Translations under genes and position numbers: made by a program
Source: Embiotoca jacksoni
Taxonomy: Eukaryota > Chordata > Actinopteri > Embiotocidae
NCBI GenBank assembly: GCA_022577435.1
Contig: JAKOON010000012.1
Span: 10,719,412-10,783,411, forward strand
Direction of reading: 5' to 3'
DNA: 64,000 nt
In this document: positions 26,201-36,886 of the stretch, in pieces
Layout of the letters: each line of letters begins with the position of its first letter
Numbering within the stretch: the stretch's first letter is position 1
Notes under the pieces: generated by a model
The model's database searches: none
Told to the model about the DNA's origin: nothing
Seen by the model: only the letters and a program-made list of their open reading frames with translations

Positions 26201-28394
26201 TTTCACACGTACTGTATGATTAGACTGATGCGAGGAAGTGGGACGACTCCGAGCCTTATTCTCGTTGTAAGACCACGTTTCCCAGAAACGCTGTTATTTT
26301 CCGGTTTAGAAATTTTTTCCAGTCATCAGTATGCCGTTTGTTTTGATGGTGAACGGTTGCAGATGTTCGCTGACTGTAAATGAGGGGTTCATTTTGTTGA
26401 TAAAGCAAGTTTTGTTTGGAGAGGCTTACTTTACGCCATAATTAACATTAATGTTTGCGATCACAGAACTGTGATTTCCAGGAGGGACTACTGAGATACA
26501 ACTAATTACGTAATTAAGTGCCTTACTTAAAACATAACAATATTAAGTACATTTCACTGTTTCATTTTGTTGCAAACTGAATGTGATTTCTAAATCACGA
26601 TTCATGTATATCAATTTGAAAATTGACGCAACAAGTTGCAAAAATATCTAGTTAGATCATCTGGTGCAGTTTTTTTTTTTTCTTCTTCTTTTTTTATCAT
26701 CTTGTGCACCACAAGATGATAAAAAAAAGATAAAACTTTCTGTCATGCATACCGTGAGGAAATGAATCCACATCGTCCGTGTGAATAACAATCAAACCAC
26801 TCTGTAGTCATACCCGTTTATATTTGTTAAACCACTGAAGTCATCTCCCAGTGACATGAGACGGCAAACCTACAACTGTACAGCCATCTCATTAAAAGCA
26901 CTGCTTTGCTGGATGCCAACTCTCTGATCCTATTACGTGTGGGCTTAGGCCGAGGAGCAGCGGGAAATGCCTCGTCAACGGTACAACTTCTGTCACGTCT
27001 CAGCACAAAACAGCAGCTTATTGAAAAACGCAAAACAATTGATCATGTGAAATGTTGATATGCAAAGGATATCTTGCAGGGCTCTCTTGAATGGCTTGAA
27101 CAAGGCTTTTACCCGCTTGGGAACCTGCAGAGAAAAGACAACTCAGAAAACCGAGCGGTTCTTGATACCATGACGTAAACATCCTACAGCCGACGAGTGC
27201 ATTCGTGTCCTCTTGCGGTCAGAATACTTACGCAGGGTAATGTGTGTAATGACACAGCCAAATATGAAAGATGTCAGAAAAGACAGAGAGATGATGAAGC
27301 TGTAGAAAAAGCGGTAATTGCGCTTTCCCACACAGTTCCCCACCCATGGACAGTGGTGATCAAATCGTTCTGAGGGCAAAAAAAACCAAAACAACAGCAA
27401 ATAGCAGAGATTAGAGGCATGATTACAGAAGTTTTAAAAAGGTTAATACCAAACAAGTTGTATACAATAGTTCACTTCAGTGACACAGGCTGGAGGGAGT
27501 TGTGTATTAAAAAAATACTTTAACCTGGGAAGAAACTTGATTTGATTGAATTAAAACACCTGAAGCGTCACATTAGCTTCATTTGTACTTTGGAACACAT
27601 TTTTACCCCGAACGACCTTTGTGAATTTTGTCCCGCATCTCTTCCCTTGGAAGCAGGTTATAAGAAGGGTTCTTTCACAGGAGGGATTACTACAGCTAGC
27701 AAAAACTTTATAGATCTTTATAGATCCTCCACTGTTATCAAACTATCTGGTTCCTGTACCCACACACTTAAAAAAAAAAAAAACACCATACATTTCATAT
27801 GGTTTTAATTCAAATTTTTGTAGCTTCTCTGGCTGATTCAAGCTTTCAGTCCAAGGTAAGAGTTCTGGTATCATAAACATTTACATTGTCTTTATGGCAT
27901 CTTACATTCAAGATATAACTCAGTAGATTAACATAGGAAGATGGACTGAATGAAGTATAATTCACAAAAACCCTCCAGCCAAGCAGCATAGTATGTTCCT
28001 CTAAACAGTTTCATAACTGCACCAAGAATAACTGGTAACGTCCCACCACATCCTTACCGACACAGTTGTCACACAAGCTGCAGTGGGAGGTCCGAGGCGG
28101 GCGGAACATTTTACAAGTGAAGCAGTATTTGAGCTTTACCACCTGCTGGTTGATGAGGATCTCCTTGGTGCGCGGAGGGGGCCGATACGTTGAGGATCCT
28201 GAGGTATCTTAAAATAGAGAAGTACACGCAGAGAATCACCGAGCTGTTTACATCTGATCAACACAGTTTAACCGATAGGCAGACACATGCTCAAATAAGG
28301 GATAATTAATACCAATCAAACAATGTCTGGCTTTTGTGCTCTTCAACCATGACAGAGAGTAAGCTGCTTAGGTCTGCAGTTCAACATCTAAGGT

Positions 28395-28449
<55 letters not shown>

Positions 28450-29072
28450 AAAGCTCTTTTACCCCATCTGTCCCAGTATGACACTCTGGCAAGTGACTCA
28501 CCTATCTGCCTCTCTATGTCTGCAGCTTCCTCTGGGGTGGCCCTGGGTAAAATGCCTGGATCTGTAAAGCTGGTTCTCAGCAGGGAGGTGACAACAAACA
28601 AAAAGAGCACCGCTCCAATGACAGGGATGAACACGGTCAGATGCTGCACCAGGAATGGGCAACTGTAAAAGAAAGCACATTTAATCGTCAAGTATATTGA
28701 CAGGAAACAAGCCTTTTAACTGCCACCCCAAAAAAACAAAAAAAGTCAATAAATACAGCTTAAGGACAGCTTCAAAATGCATGTTATAAAATATATTTCA
28801 TGTATTCAAAAATACATAATCCCATTTGATGTTACTCACTCGAACGCAAAGAAAAGGCCACAAGTGACAACAATAAGGCCCAGTGTCAGAGGAAGGACGC
28901 CGCTCTGTCTGGCGAGGATAATCCGTCCGTCGCAGAAAAACCTGTTCTTCCCCGGGAACACTTCCCATTTCCTCCGCGGCCGCTGCTCCCTCTTCCCGGC
29001 GCGTCTCTGCGCGGACAGCTGCGACACCGAGAGCGCCCGCGGGTCGATCTGCTGGTACTCGCAGTTCTTCAT
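22927..29072 (-). CDS. zdhhc18: Palmitoyltransferase ZDHHC18, long isoform with alternative last exon (460 aa)
   Basis: It encodes a Golgi-type protein S-palmitoyltransferase. Exons on the minus strand: 29072-28840, 28662-28502, 28207-28058, 27369-27232, 27124-27073, 25791-25689, 25600-25488, 25360-25261 and 23259-22927. They sum to 1383 bp with all phases matching. The N-terminus MKNCEYQQI matches the ZDHHC18 start. Membrane segments lie near 52-76, 84-106, 198-226 and 246-270. The Cys-rich domain runs from about 138 (CFTCKMFRPPRTSHC) to the catalytic DHHC at 185-188, followed by the TTxE motif SNLTTNED. In this isoform exon 8 is spliced at ATG before GTAGGA into a 110-residue tail beginning CTQSTKDVLE. 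That tail resembles the ZDHHC14 tail. The intron between 27073 and 25791 is U12 type. Confidence 0.8.
24307..24312 (-). promoter_or_regulatory. Candidate polyadenylation signal of the short zdhhc18 transcript
   Basis: The minus strand reads AATAAA about 0.95 kb after the stop at 25252 and upstream of the alternative last exon. It could therefore favour the short isoform. Several AT-rich alternatives lie nearby. Confidence 0.3.
25252..29072 (-). CDS. zdhhc18: Palmitoyltransferase ZDHHC18, short isoform (352 aa)
   Basis: It uses the same first seven exons as the long form but reads through the donor in exon 8 (25360-25252), adding Val-Gly and a TGA stop. The total is 1059 bp, 352 aa. The ending SDANMVG matches the SMVGGHP-type ending of human ZDHHC18 as I recall it, so this is the form closest to the mammalian reference. 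The body from the DHHC domain to RGAEDSGHPYSYNSI is highly conserved. A minus-strand AATAAA at 24307-24312 could end this transcript. The a/b duplicate status in fish cannot be set from sequence alone. Confidence 0.88.
25792..27072 (-). other. U12-type AT-AC intron of zdhhc18
   Basis: The 5' splice site reads ATATCCTTTG directly after exon 5 and the 3' end reads TTTGTGTAC before exon 6. The branch-site match GCCTTGACT puts its branch A at 25807, 15 nt before the last intron base. No GT or AG boundary preserves the reading frame as well: joining at these points gives AG+T (Ser) in ESPASVVELVICFF, exactly the family sequence. This is therefore a minor-spliceosome intron. Confidence 0.9.
26689..26727. 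repeat. Perfect 18-bp inverted repeat with 3-nt loop
   Basis: The arms 26689-26706 and 26710-26727 are exact reverse complements around the loop CAC. The inner part of the stem is ATCATCTTGTG and the outer part is a T/A run. It lies inside the U12-type zdhhc18 intron. It could be a small palindromic element or a replication-slippage product. Confidence 0.85.
28397..28448. repeat. (GT)n microsatellite
   Basis: About 26 GT units lie in zdhhc18 intron 2, close to the donor of exon 2 (28502). On the transcribed strand it is a CA run, a sequence known to bind hnRNP L, so an effect on splicing is possible. Confidence 0.95.
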
Positions 29073-29501
29073 CCCGTAAACAGCGTCGACGCGGTCTGCA
29101 GGTCACTGAAGGCACACTCAAAACTCTCCCTTTTTTCTTTTTTTTTTTTTTTCCTCGCCGCGTTTCCGAGAGACAGGACAGTGTCCTCTCCGGGTTCAGT
29201 CGCAGGACATTTATATTTTGTTCGCGCGGTCAGCGTTCAGTTTCCCATCCTGAGAGCTAACGCTAACTAGCCGGCGGACCGACAAAAGGCATTCTTCTTC
29301 TTCTTCTTCTTCTTCTTCTTCTTCTTCTTCTTCTTCTTCTTCTTCTTCTTCTTCTTCTTCTTCTTCTTCTTCTTCTTCTTCTCCGTTCAGGTTTACGTCC
29401 TCCAACAGTTGCCGAGTTGACTCGGAGTTATCGATCATCTTTTGCAGTTCAATTAAAGCCACATATCACATACTCATTTGGTTAAATTACTTCCCTTTTT
29501 T

Positions 29502-29534
<33 letters not shown>

Positions 29535-29700
29535 ATCAAACAAGTCAACACAAAAGAACGAGGTTCGGGCTCGAGCCTCTCGCAGCACATTACGTTTCCT
29601 TTTAATTTGGCTGTCGGGCAATGTACGTCACGGCGTCGACGTTGACGTCATCACGCACGTTCCTCTGATTTGTAAGCGCAAGAAGCGCATCCGCCGCGGG
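29073..29700 (-). promoter_or_regulatory. zdhhc18 promoter region with a palindromic CRE
   Basis: The sequence is CpG-rich around 29100-29290 and again at 29570-29700. A perfect CRE palindrome TGACGTCA occupies 29643-29650, with another CRE half-site ACGTCAC near 29625. A GAA/CTT run (29292-29382) and a TA run (about 29503-29535) separate these from the ATG. No TATA box or start site can be fixed, since the TA run confuses any TATA call. Confidence 0.45.
29292..29382. repeat. (CTT)n / (GAA)n microsatellite upstream of zdhhc18
   Basis: About 30 pure CTT units on the plus strand, so the zdhhc18 sense strand carries GAA. It sits about 220-310 bp upstream of the zdhhc18 ATG, in promoter or 5' UTR sequence. 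Confidence 0.95.
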
Positions 29701-31469
29701 ACGCAGATGGTTTGGAGATCGGTGTCAGGCGCAGGAGCTGGGACACTCTGTTCGGCTTGCCCTTGGCTCCGATTAGCGCCTGCAGAAAACGTAACGGTTC
29801 ACTGGCAACCAGCGACATTTCATCGAAACCAAAATATAATCCTGCTGTTCTGTTGTTTGTTCGTCCGCAGCTACAATTGGAGTCGCTGAGCTGATGTCCT
29901 TTGGTGTTTGAAGGGGAACTTTGTGACCTGTTCTAAACTGTATAAATTCGCACATGGTGAATGTTTAAATGCTGATCAAAGGATTTTTTTTTTTTTAATT
30001 ATTTTTATTTTTTTATTAACCCCCAAATCCCCCTGTAATGTGTGGTAGAAGTATTACTTCATTCATTGGCTCAGAGCAGATCTGGCTCACACTAGCTGGT
30101 ACTACACTTGAGAAACATTGCTTTCATCATTGTTTTTAGCCTCATGTAGCTGATCCACTGTGTCAAGCATTACTGAGTTCTCTGGCTTTTTTTTTTTTTT
30201 TTGCCCATCCCCGGGAACAGTTTCCAATCTTTGTTTAAGTCTAATCGGAAGGGATGAAGTTTTGACATTTACCTGTAAACTATATGCCATTTGAGGTCCA
30301 AGAGAAAGTTCAGCTCCACCTGCATGTAAAAGCATTTTTGAGTAAGGAGAGAGAAACCCGAATGTTCCCATTTACCACGCAAGCACTTCGCATGGTAGCT
30401 CACTGCTGAGTGTGTATGTGAATGGGTGAATAAAAGGCTAATTGCAAAGCACTATATATAGTTAATTGACCATATACAGGGCATGAAACAACTTACATTG
30501 CCTACTTTCTGCAGACAGTTTCAGAGATGTCCATGGATTTGTTGGTCAGCATGTGACATTTGCATAAAGATAGCGACCTCTGCAAACCCACATCACATGT
30601 GCACATGTTTGAGAGATCTACTGTCTGAATATTTGCCATGATGTGTCTCTGTATGGGCTAATTCTCCAGAGCATTACCATCAGCTGTTGAGAGTACAGAC
30701 TTAAGGGTTTTCAAACACTTGTCTCAACGTTAAGTGCTTTTTGGCTCTGTGATAGTCAACAGGTGATAAGCTCACAGATGTTTGGGCACAAGGCCAATGC
30801 TGAATGCATCACGTATCAGCTGTGCCTTAATTCAGTGTGTTTCTAATCTTGTTATACTAAAAAGACTCAAGTTCACGCCACGTTTGGAATTTATTCATCT
30901 GAACGGGGCAGATGCTTTCATCTAATTATTACATTTACAGCCCATACGTTTATTTGATACTATTTAAAGAATAAGAAACCTTAGCCACCTCCAAGGCTGT
31001 TCATTTTGTTACCCTCTGGTCATAGAAAAAAATTGTTTCAATTAAAACTATTTATCTTACAAAGGCCAATAATTGTACAATCTTAAACTAATTCCATTGT
31101 TCACCTGTTAAACACAGTGATAGGTAACGGTTCCATTTGGGTTATAATCTTGCATTGATTTGGAGCTTGTTTAGAAACTGTGTACAAATCACCACTGGAG
31201 TCCAGAGGCCTGTACTACGATGTGGGTTTAACATACCCAGGATATCTTTCTGTTATCTCGCTTAACAAACCCTGTGACAAACGAGATTTCGCTAAACGGT
31301 CACAGGAAGCTGGTTAACTTCCTATTTCAACCCCGGGTTCCTCAATCCAGCTCTGAGCGTGTTCACGTAAAAGAGGAGGTGTTTGCAGCATCTGACCAAT
31401 CTCAAACATTGACCATTTTTCTGACAGCAGAGCGACATGTTTCATTCCCAATTTTAGAAAAATATTAAT
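29701..31469. other. Intergenic DNA between zdhhc18 and pigv, first part
   Basis: No gene is supported. A short segment at about 30368-30470 (GTGAATGGGTGAATAAAAGG, then GCAAAGCACTATATATAG) resembles the 3' part of a widespread fish retroposon. The rest is unremarkable AT-rich sequence. Confidence 0.4.
30368..30470. repeat. Fragment of a common fish interspersed repeat
   Basis: It contains the word pair TGTGAATGGGTGAAT and GCAAAGCACTATATA at the spacing seen in many fish genome repeats. The copy is short, diverged and lacks clear ends, so family assignment is not attempted. Confidence 0.45.
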
Positions 31470-32700
31470 CATAATAATAATAATAATAATTGTAATTATA
31501 ATTAAAACTGCAAGCAGTGATGTACGGGCCCTCGCACTCCGGCGCGCCGCCTCCCCGAAGCCGTCTCCCCGACGTGCAGCGCGCGAGGGACCGCATATCC
31601 CCGCTTCTCGCAAAACAGGTATATAATGTGTGGTCTCACCACGCCGGATGTATGTCACACGTTTTGTGAGGTTTCAAGCATCCGTTGACCTTAAACATCA
31701 ACTTCCTGTGTCACGGCGAGACATCAAACTTTGCTGCATTGTCACGGCGACGCCCATTGACAAAGTCCAACGAATGTCTCAATATATCATCAACTACATG
31801 TTTAGGTTATTGTGACCCGACTTTAGGTTCATGTGATCAACCAGCTCGACTAGAACGTGAAAGTATGAAAAGTGTCATTTCCAGTGTCCACCAGGGGGCG
31901 CTGTGACTATGAGCGAATATTACCCAACAGGGGTCTTCAGGGCGGGGCTGTTATCATACCTGTAATGTTTGGAGAAGGTCGGTCCATGTACATAAGATTT
32001 AATGCAACTTGTAGTTTCATGGCGAGACGCTCAAAATGGCCGCCTCTCACCGGCACACACATCGACGAAAACGAATTATTTTGATAACTTTTAATCCCAA
32101 ACATGTTTTCTATCCATAGAAACTAAATTCAAGTCGGTCCGACAAAATCCCTCGGAGGAGTTCGACAAAGTACAACGTGTCAGAATCGGCCAAAATGGCG
32201 ACTAAATTCATAATGGTGGACTTCCTGTCGAGTTGAAGTAACGGTGCAATGTAACTTTTTAGTGCGTCTGGGCGTGATACACGTGTCCACCGGATTTGGT
32301 GAATTTAGGTAAACATGGCCGCCGGGGCATCTCTGTAGGGGGCGCTCTCGAGCCGTTTGGCCACGCCCACTCACGACTCCACTAGAGTACGAAATGTTTC
32401 GCCTGGGAGACATATGTGTCTCCACTTTGATGAGTTTTTGAATATGATGAAGCCTCCAAAAAGGCAAATCACTTTACGTAAGAATAAGAACGTCCAACGA
32501 CCGAGAAGAACATTTTACGACACATTTGTCGTACTGACAGCACACCGAGCTCCATCTGCGATTGGTGAGAACGTCAGCAGGTGGTACTTCTGTACGTTTT
32601 GATCTGAAATCTGGACCGATAACCTTCTCCGGAGCAGGTTTAGCGCTGCAGCATTACGTTACCATGGTGATGTATCACGTGCGTCACATGCACATCGCCC
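31470..32700. repeat. Unclassified CpG-bearing interspersed repeat block
   Basis: An (AAT)n run at 31470-31491 leads into AACTGCAAGCAGTGATGTAC followed by a GGGCCCTCGCA block. I recall this junction from many teleost genomes. The following 1.1 kb has repeated themes: AAAATGGCCGCC / AAAATGGCG, CACGGCGA (twice), AGGGGGCGCT (three similar copies) and AAGTCGGTCCG. Its base composition differs from the flanks. It has no coding capacity and no terminal inverted repeats were found. Boundaries are approximate. Confidence 0.5.
31886..31901 (+). promoter_or_regulatory. CTCF-like motif inside a repeat block
   Basis: The plus strand reads CCACCAGGGGGCGCTG, matching the CTCF core. Because it lies in a dispersed repeat, the same motif may be spread widely in this genome. 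Confidence 0.4.
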
Positions 32701-33868
32701 GCTTTGTAGTTCTGAAAACCCGGAGTTTCACCGGAAGTTATCTCGACGACAGCAAATCCTGCTTCGTAGTAACGGGCCTCAGTTAAATGTAGATTAATGT
32801 ATTGTTTTTTTTCCCCATCAAAACATCCCTGAAGAATTATTCTCAGGCTTTGAGGTCGTTTCATGAGTGACAGCAACCTCTAGTGGTTTGAGAGAGATGC
32901 CTTGCAAGACTTTACAAGTCACTGACAATTACAGTTCAGTAAAGGATGTGTTTTAGGTAAACCCAGAAAGAGGGGGAAAAAAAAAAAAAAAAGAGTTCGG
33001 CACACATTTTAACATGTGCGAAGTCATTTTTGGTTCGATGGTTTTATTTTGTTTAATTTGAAATTCAGGGCTGACTTGTCAGCAAAACTATGGCAACAAA
33101 TGTTTACGATAAAACACTAAGTTTTACATCAATGCCTGGAGAAAGAACATTTAACTTTACATGAACATAAAAAATGAAAAAAGTAAGGGCTCTTTTATAT
33201 ATATTTTTTTCATTCCCATTTAAAAAGTCCCAAGGTAATAACTTGGAATATTTCTTTCAAACATGCAGGAGTGCATTAAAATGAATAAATTAAATTTTAA
33301 AGCTTCCGCAGGAAATACAAAATATAGTTTTTTTGGTTGTTGTTTTTTTCCAATTACAACCGAAGCCGATTTACAACCAAACAAGAGTTCAGTAAAGGTT
33401 CAGGTGTATTCTAAATTTGAGTTTGTTCTCAAACAACTACAAACATGTTTGACCAAAATGCACAAATCAAACTCGTTAACTATATCATGAGTAAATCAGC
33501 ATTTAAAAAATGTATTGTAACAATAAGCTCCGTGCAGGACTGGGCGATGTAACTTGAAGAACAGCGTGTTTTGTACTTTTCTTTGGACTCATTTTCTCCA
33601 ACGGTGTGTTTATTGTGATTTTTTTTTTTTTTTATTGGTAACAAGTTGCATTCATGTTTCCAATTATTCCCATGACAAATTCTTTGAGATGTGTTTTGTA
33701 ATTATTAATTAAATATTGCTGCAGGAACAAAAGGTGACTCCAGATGATGTTCTGGGAAAAAAAAAAAGAAACGTCCATCTAGATTTATTACATGTAAATT
33801 CAAAAATGGTACACAGCCCAGTCCTACGTAGAAATATTGCATTTAAACCTCGGGAGTAATGTCTTAAG
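32701..33868. other. Intergenic DNA and probable pigv 3' UTR
   Basis: The pigv stop is at 33869. A minus-strand AATAAA at 33784-33789 lies only about 80 nt downstream, followed by T-rich sequence, so the 3' UTR may be short. The rest is AT-rich and shows no coding sequence. A pure A-tract occurs near 32980. Confidence 0.4.
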
Positions 33869-35709
33869 TCAAGTCCACGGCAAGAAATTGCAATGCAGGG
33901 CGAGCCCCAGTACCCAGTAGGAGAGGAAGTATCCCAGGATGCTTTGTGTAGTCGGAGAGCAGGCTTTAAAGTGTGGCAGCAGTGCAACGATGGGGTTTTG
34001 AGGCGTGTGCTTGCAACCATTTCTGGAGTGGGTCTGCAGCTGCACGTTGGGGTTCGACGTCTTTCTTCGGTGGAGAAGCGGCTCGTTGAGGAGGAGCAGG
34101 TGGGCGCTTATCCAGAAGGGCACGGGGGACGAGGAGGCCATGAATCTGGTCAGAACCTAGAAATTGAGATCGAAGAGAGGGAATGAGTGGAAGATTCAAA
34201 ATACCAAAACGGGACTATTTCAATGTGACTTTTCTCACCTGCACGTGCATGCACAAAGTTCCAAACACCAGGAGGACTGCGGAATGCACAACATACACAA
34301 ACACTCTGGGGTTGAAGAACCCCGGCGTGGGTTTGTCGAGCCCTTTGTTCGCGCCCGTCTCCCACAGTCCGAGTCTCATGCACAGTTCCGGATTGGCTTG
34401 AAAATACGCGTAAACGGCCATTATTCCGAGAGTAGCCATCGGCAGAGCCAGAATAAAGTTTGGTATCTGCTTGAGCTCAAAGTAACGGAGGAAGCCCACG
34501 TCCCAGTACACATCCTGGATATGAGAATAAAGCAGCGGGAGGGGTCTCATACACCAGAGCGGCGGCGGGCCATTTTCATCGGGAACCCGGTAGCCCTTCC
34601 GCTCAACGAGAGTCAGAAGAGCGGGAGGGATCCGCTCCAAGGAGATGGACGGGGTGCAAAACGTCCTGTACCCGTAGTACTGGAAAGCACAGAAGGGAAG
34701 GGCAATGATTGCAGTTCCCAGGAGGGAGGTGAGAAGGAGACAGACGATGACCCAGACGTAGCGGAAGACTTTACTGTGGCCTTTTGTTGTCGTGCGATAC
34801 ACACGAATCTGGGAGATGGCGTGCAGCGACGGAAGATACAGTAGAAATCCTATGTTAACAAGTCCATTCGACCGTGCTGCCGTGGCTATGCTGAGGGCCA
34901 GGCAGGCGCGGAAGGTGAATCCTTTCTCCAGGAGGAACAGGCCACCGAAAGTGAGCGCAGCAAACAGGCTCTCCGAGTATCCGGCAGTCATGAAAACGTT
35001 GGCAGGTGTGATGCAGTAGAGCAGGCTGGAGAGCAGAGCGAGGCGCCTGTCCTGCAGAACTATCCTGCTCAGGGCGTGCAGGGCGACCACACTCAGCAGG
35101 AAGAGGGCACTGTTCCCCAGAGCCACGGCCACCAGCAGCCGCCCCCGGACGCTCAGCCAGCCGCTCAGGGGCCACAGCAGCGTCTCCGCCAGGCCCCGCA
35201 GGATGACGGGGAACAGGGGGAAGAACGCGAAGTTGTGCTCGTACAGGTACCCTCGCTCGGCAATGAAGAGGAAATGCTCAGCGTCCCAGTGAGAGAGGCC
35301 GCCCAGCAACCACTCCACCACGGAGTCCAGGTACAGAGGCTCTTCTGTCCGAGGGGGCTTGAACGCATCAGCTTCATGGTCAGGGATGACAGCATTCAAG
35401 GCAGCCTGTGGAGAAATATTTCACATTATTAAGATCAATACTGCCAGACTTCAAGCTGCATCAAAAGGAGGACTTTTTGTCTTACAAGTGTAGAGTCGCT
35501 TTATCTGCGTCTGACCGTATGTACGCCTGCGCACATTAGAAACTGACAGTGCTAAGGTGACTCACGCGGCAGAGAAAATGAAAGACAACAACCAGGGGGG
35601 GCTACGAACCAACACGGTTCGTGAGCAAAATTGGCTTTAAACTCACCTGCAGGAACAGAGAGAGACCTCTGGTGAGCGTGGCAAACTCCAGAACTGCTCT
35701 GACGTCCAT
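33869..35709 (-). CDS. pigv: GPI mannosyltransferase 2 (PIG-V)
   Basis: It encodes the ER membrane enzyme that adds the second mannose to the GPI anchor precursor. Exons: 35709-35647, 35405-34239 and 34156-33869. They total 1518 bp and 505 aa (human about 493), all in phase 0 with GTGAGT/GTGAGA donors. The luminal-loop signature HWDAEHF at residues 60-66, with its conserved Asp62, is followed by GYLYEHNFAFFP. Later family blocks are TPANVFMTAGYSES, RSNGLVNIGFLL, YIQDVYW-type HIQDVYWDVGFLRY, and the C-terminal GYFLSYWVLGLALHCNFLPW-Thr. Many hydrophobic segments fit a multi-pass ER protein. An upstream in-frame ATG at 35715 would add two residues (Met-Thr); I chose the inner ATG, but either is possible. 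Confidence 0.95.
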
Positions 35710-36248
35710 AGTCATTGATGTGACGGAGAAAATGAGGAAAAGCCGGTTATGACGGCCATGGGCACTGCCGCTGCTACGAAACACTCACTGCTGAAATCAT
35801 CATGTTTTCTATCAAACATTGCTAGCGCGGGGAAAAAAAAAAAAACAATTAGCGAATGATTCGTTTGGGAGGTTTTACGTTTTAGCTGGTAAGACAAATA
35901 ACGTACAGGGTGAACACTGATTTCAAAATATGGCCACACGTCTTCAGGCAGCGTTTGTTTGTCGCTCAGCTGCATTATCTTTGTCCTCATCCTGCAGCAG
36001 CCTGCTTCGTTTCGAATGGGACTATTACTTCCGGCATAACCTTATTTCAAAATAAAAGCTCCTCAGAACTGGACGAGGAGAGCCCTTGTTTCTCCTGCAT
36101 GAGTAAATATATTTTTAGAATACGTATACTTTAGCAAAAACGAATGAATAATAGTTATAAAAGTTTTACTGACTTAAGTTTTGTAACCTTCCATCGACTT
36201 TACGGACGTTGAAACGTTGAGAAAAAAAAAGAAGCATATTTTTCTCCT

Positions 36249-36263
36249 CCAGCAGGTGGCGCT
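36249..36263 (+). promoter_or_regulatory. CTCF-like motif between pigv and arid1a
   Basis: The plus strand reads CCAGCAGGTGGCGCT, a full match to the CTCF core. It lies about 540 bp upstream of the pigv ATG. Confidence 0.5.
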
Positions 36264-36424
36264 CGATACTGTGTCATGCACTGGATTTTCAAGTGGTGCA
36301 AGTTTTTTCTTGTCTTTTTAGTCTGTTGAGTTTAATTGGCTCGAATTTCCGGTTAATTTAGACCCTAATACACATGCCATGGTGTTTCTTCTACATACAT
36401 ATATGTATATAATATATATATGCA

Positions 36425-36426
<2 letters not shown>

Positions 36427-36460
<34 letters not shown>
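36427..36460. repeat. (TA)n microsatellite
   Basis: About 17 TA units lie in a wider TA-rich stretch (36400-36485) of the pigv-arid1a spacer. Confidence 0.9.
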
Positions 36461-36469
<9 letters not shown>

Positions 36470-36880
36470 TATCATATACATATGTATTTGTTGAGATGTA
36501 GTGTCATTATTTCCGTTTCTCATTGGATCAAGATGTATGCCTAAATATTGGGCTTAGGTGGCCAGTAACAGTGTGGATAAAATATAAAGAAAAGCCTTTT
36601 TGTGTTCCTTTTGTGTTATGTAACCTGAAGTTAAAATGAAACCACCCACCAGGGGCTGTGGTGCTAATTTACATTAATGCCAACCGAAACATAAAAAACA
36701 ATAATAAAGTTAATACAAACAGTGAAGTTGAGACTACTGAATTTTCTGAGCAGTGAAGGTGGATATCAGGATTTCTGCCAACTTAATTTTGTGTGAATTC
36801 ACACCTGTGTTTGTCCAGAAGAGGTCATTATATTCCAAAAGAACGAAACCACCAAACAGCTTACGAAGATTTAATGTACA

Positions 36881-36886
36881 TTTATT
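36881..36886 (-). promoter_or_regulatory. Candidate arid1a polyadenylation signal
   Basis: The minus strand reads AATAAA about 1.28 kb after the arid1a stop, followed by a G/T-rich stretch. Other AATAAA words occur near 37800, so a shorter 3' UTR is also possible. Confidence 0.35.

Noticed and set aside
34164..34844. A 226-codon plus-strand open frame
   Set aside because: Antisense shadow of pigv exon 2, whose sense translation matches PIG-V throughout.
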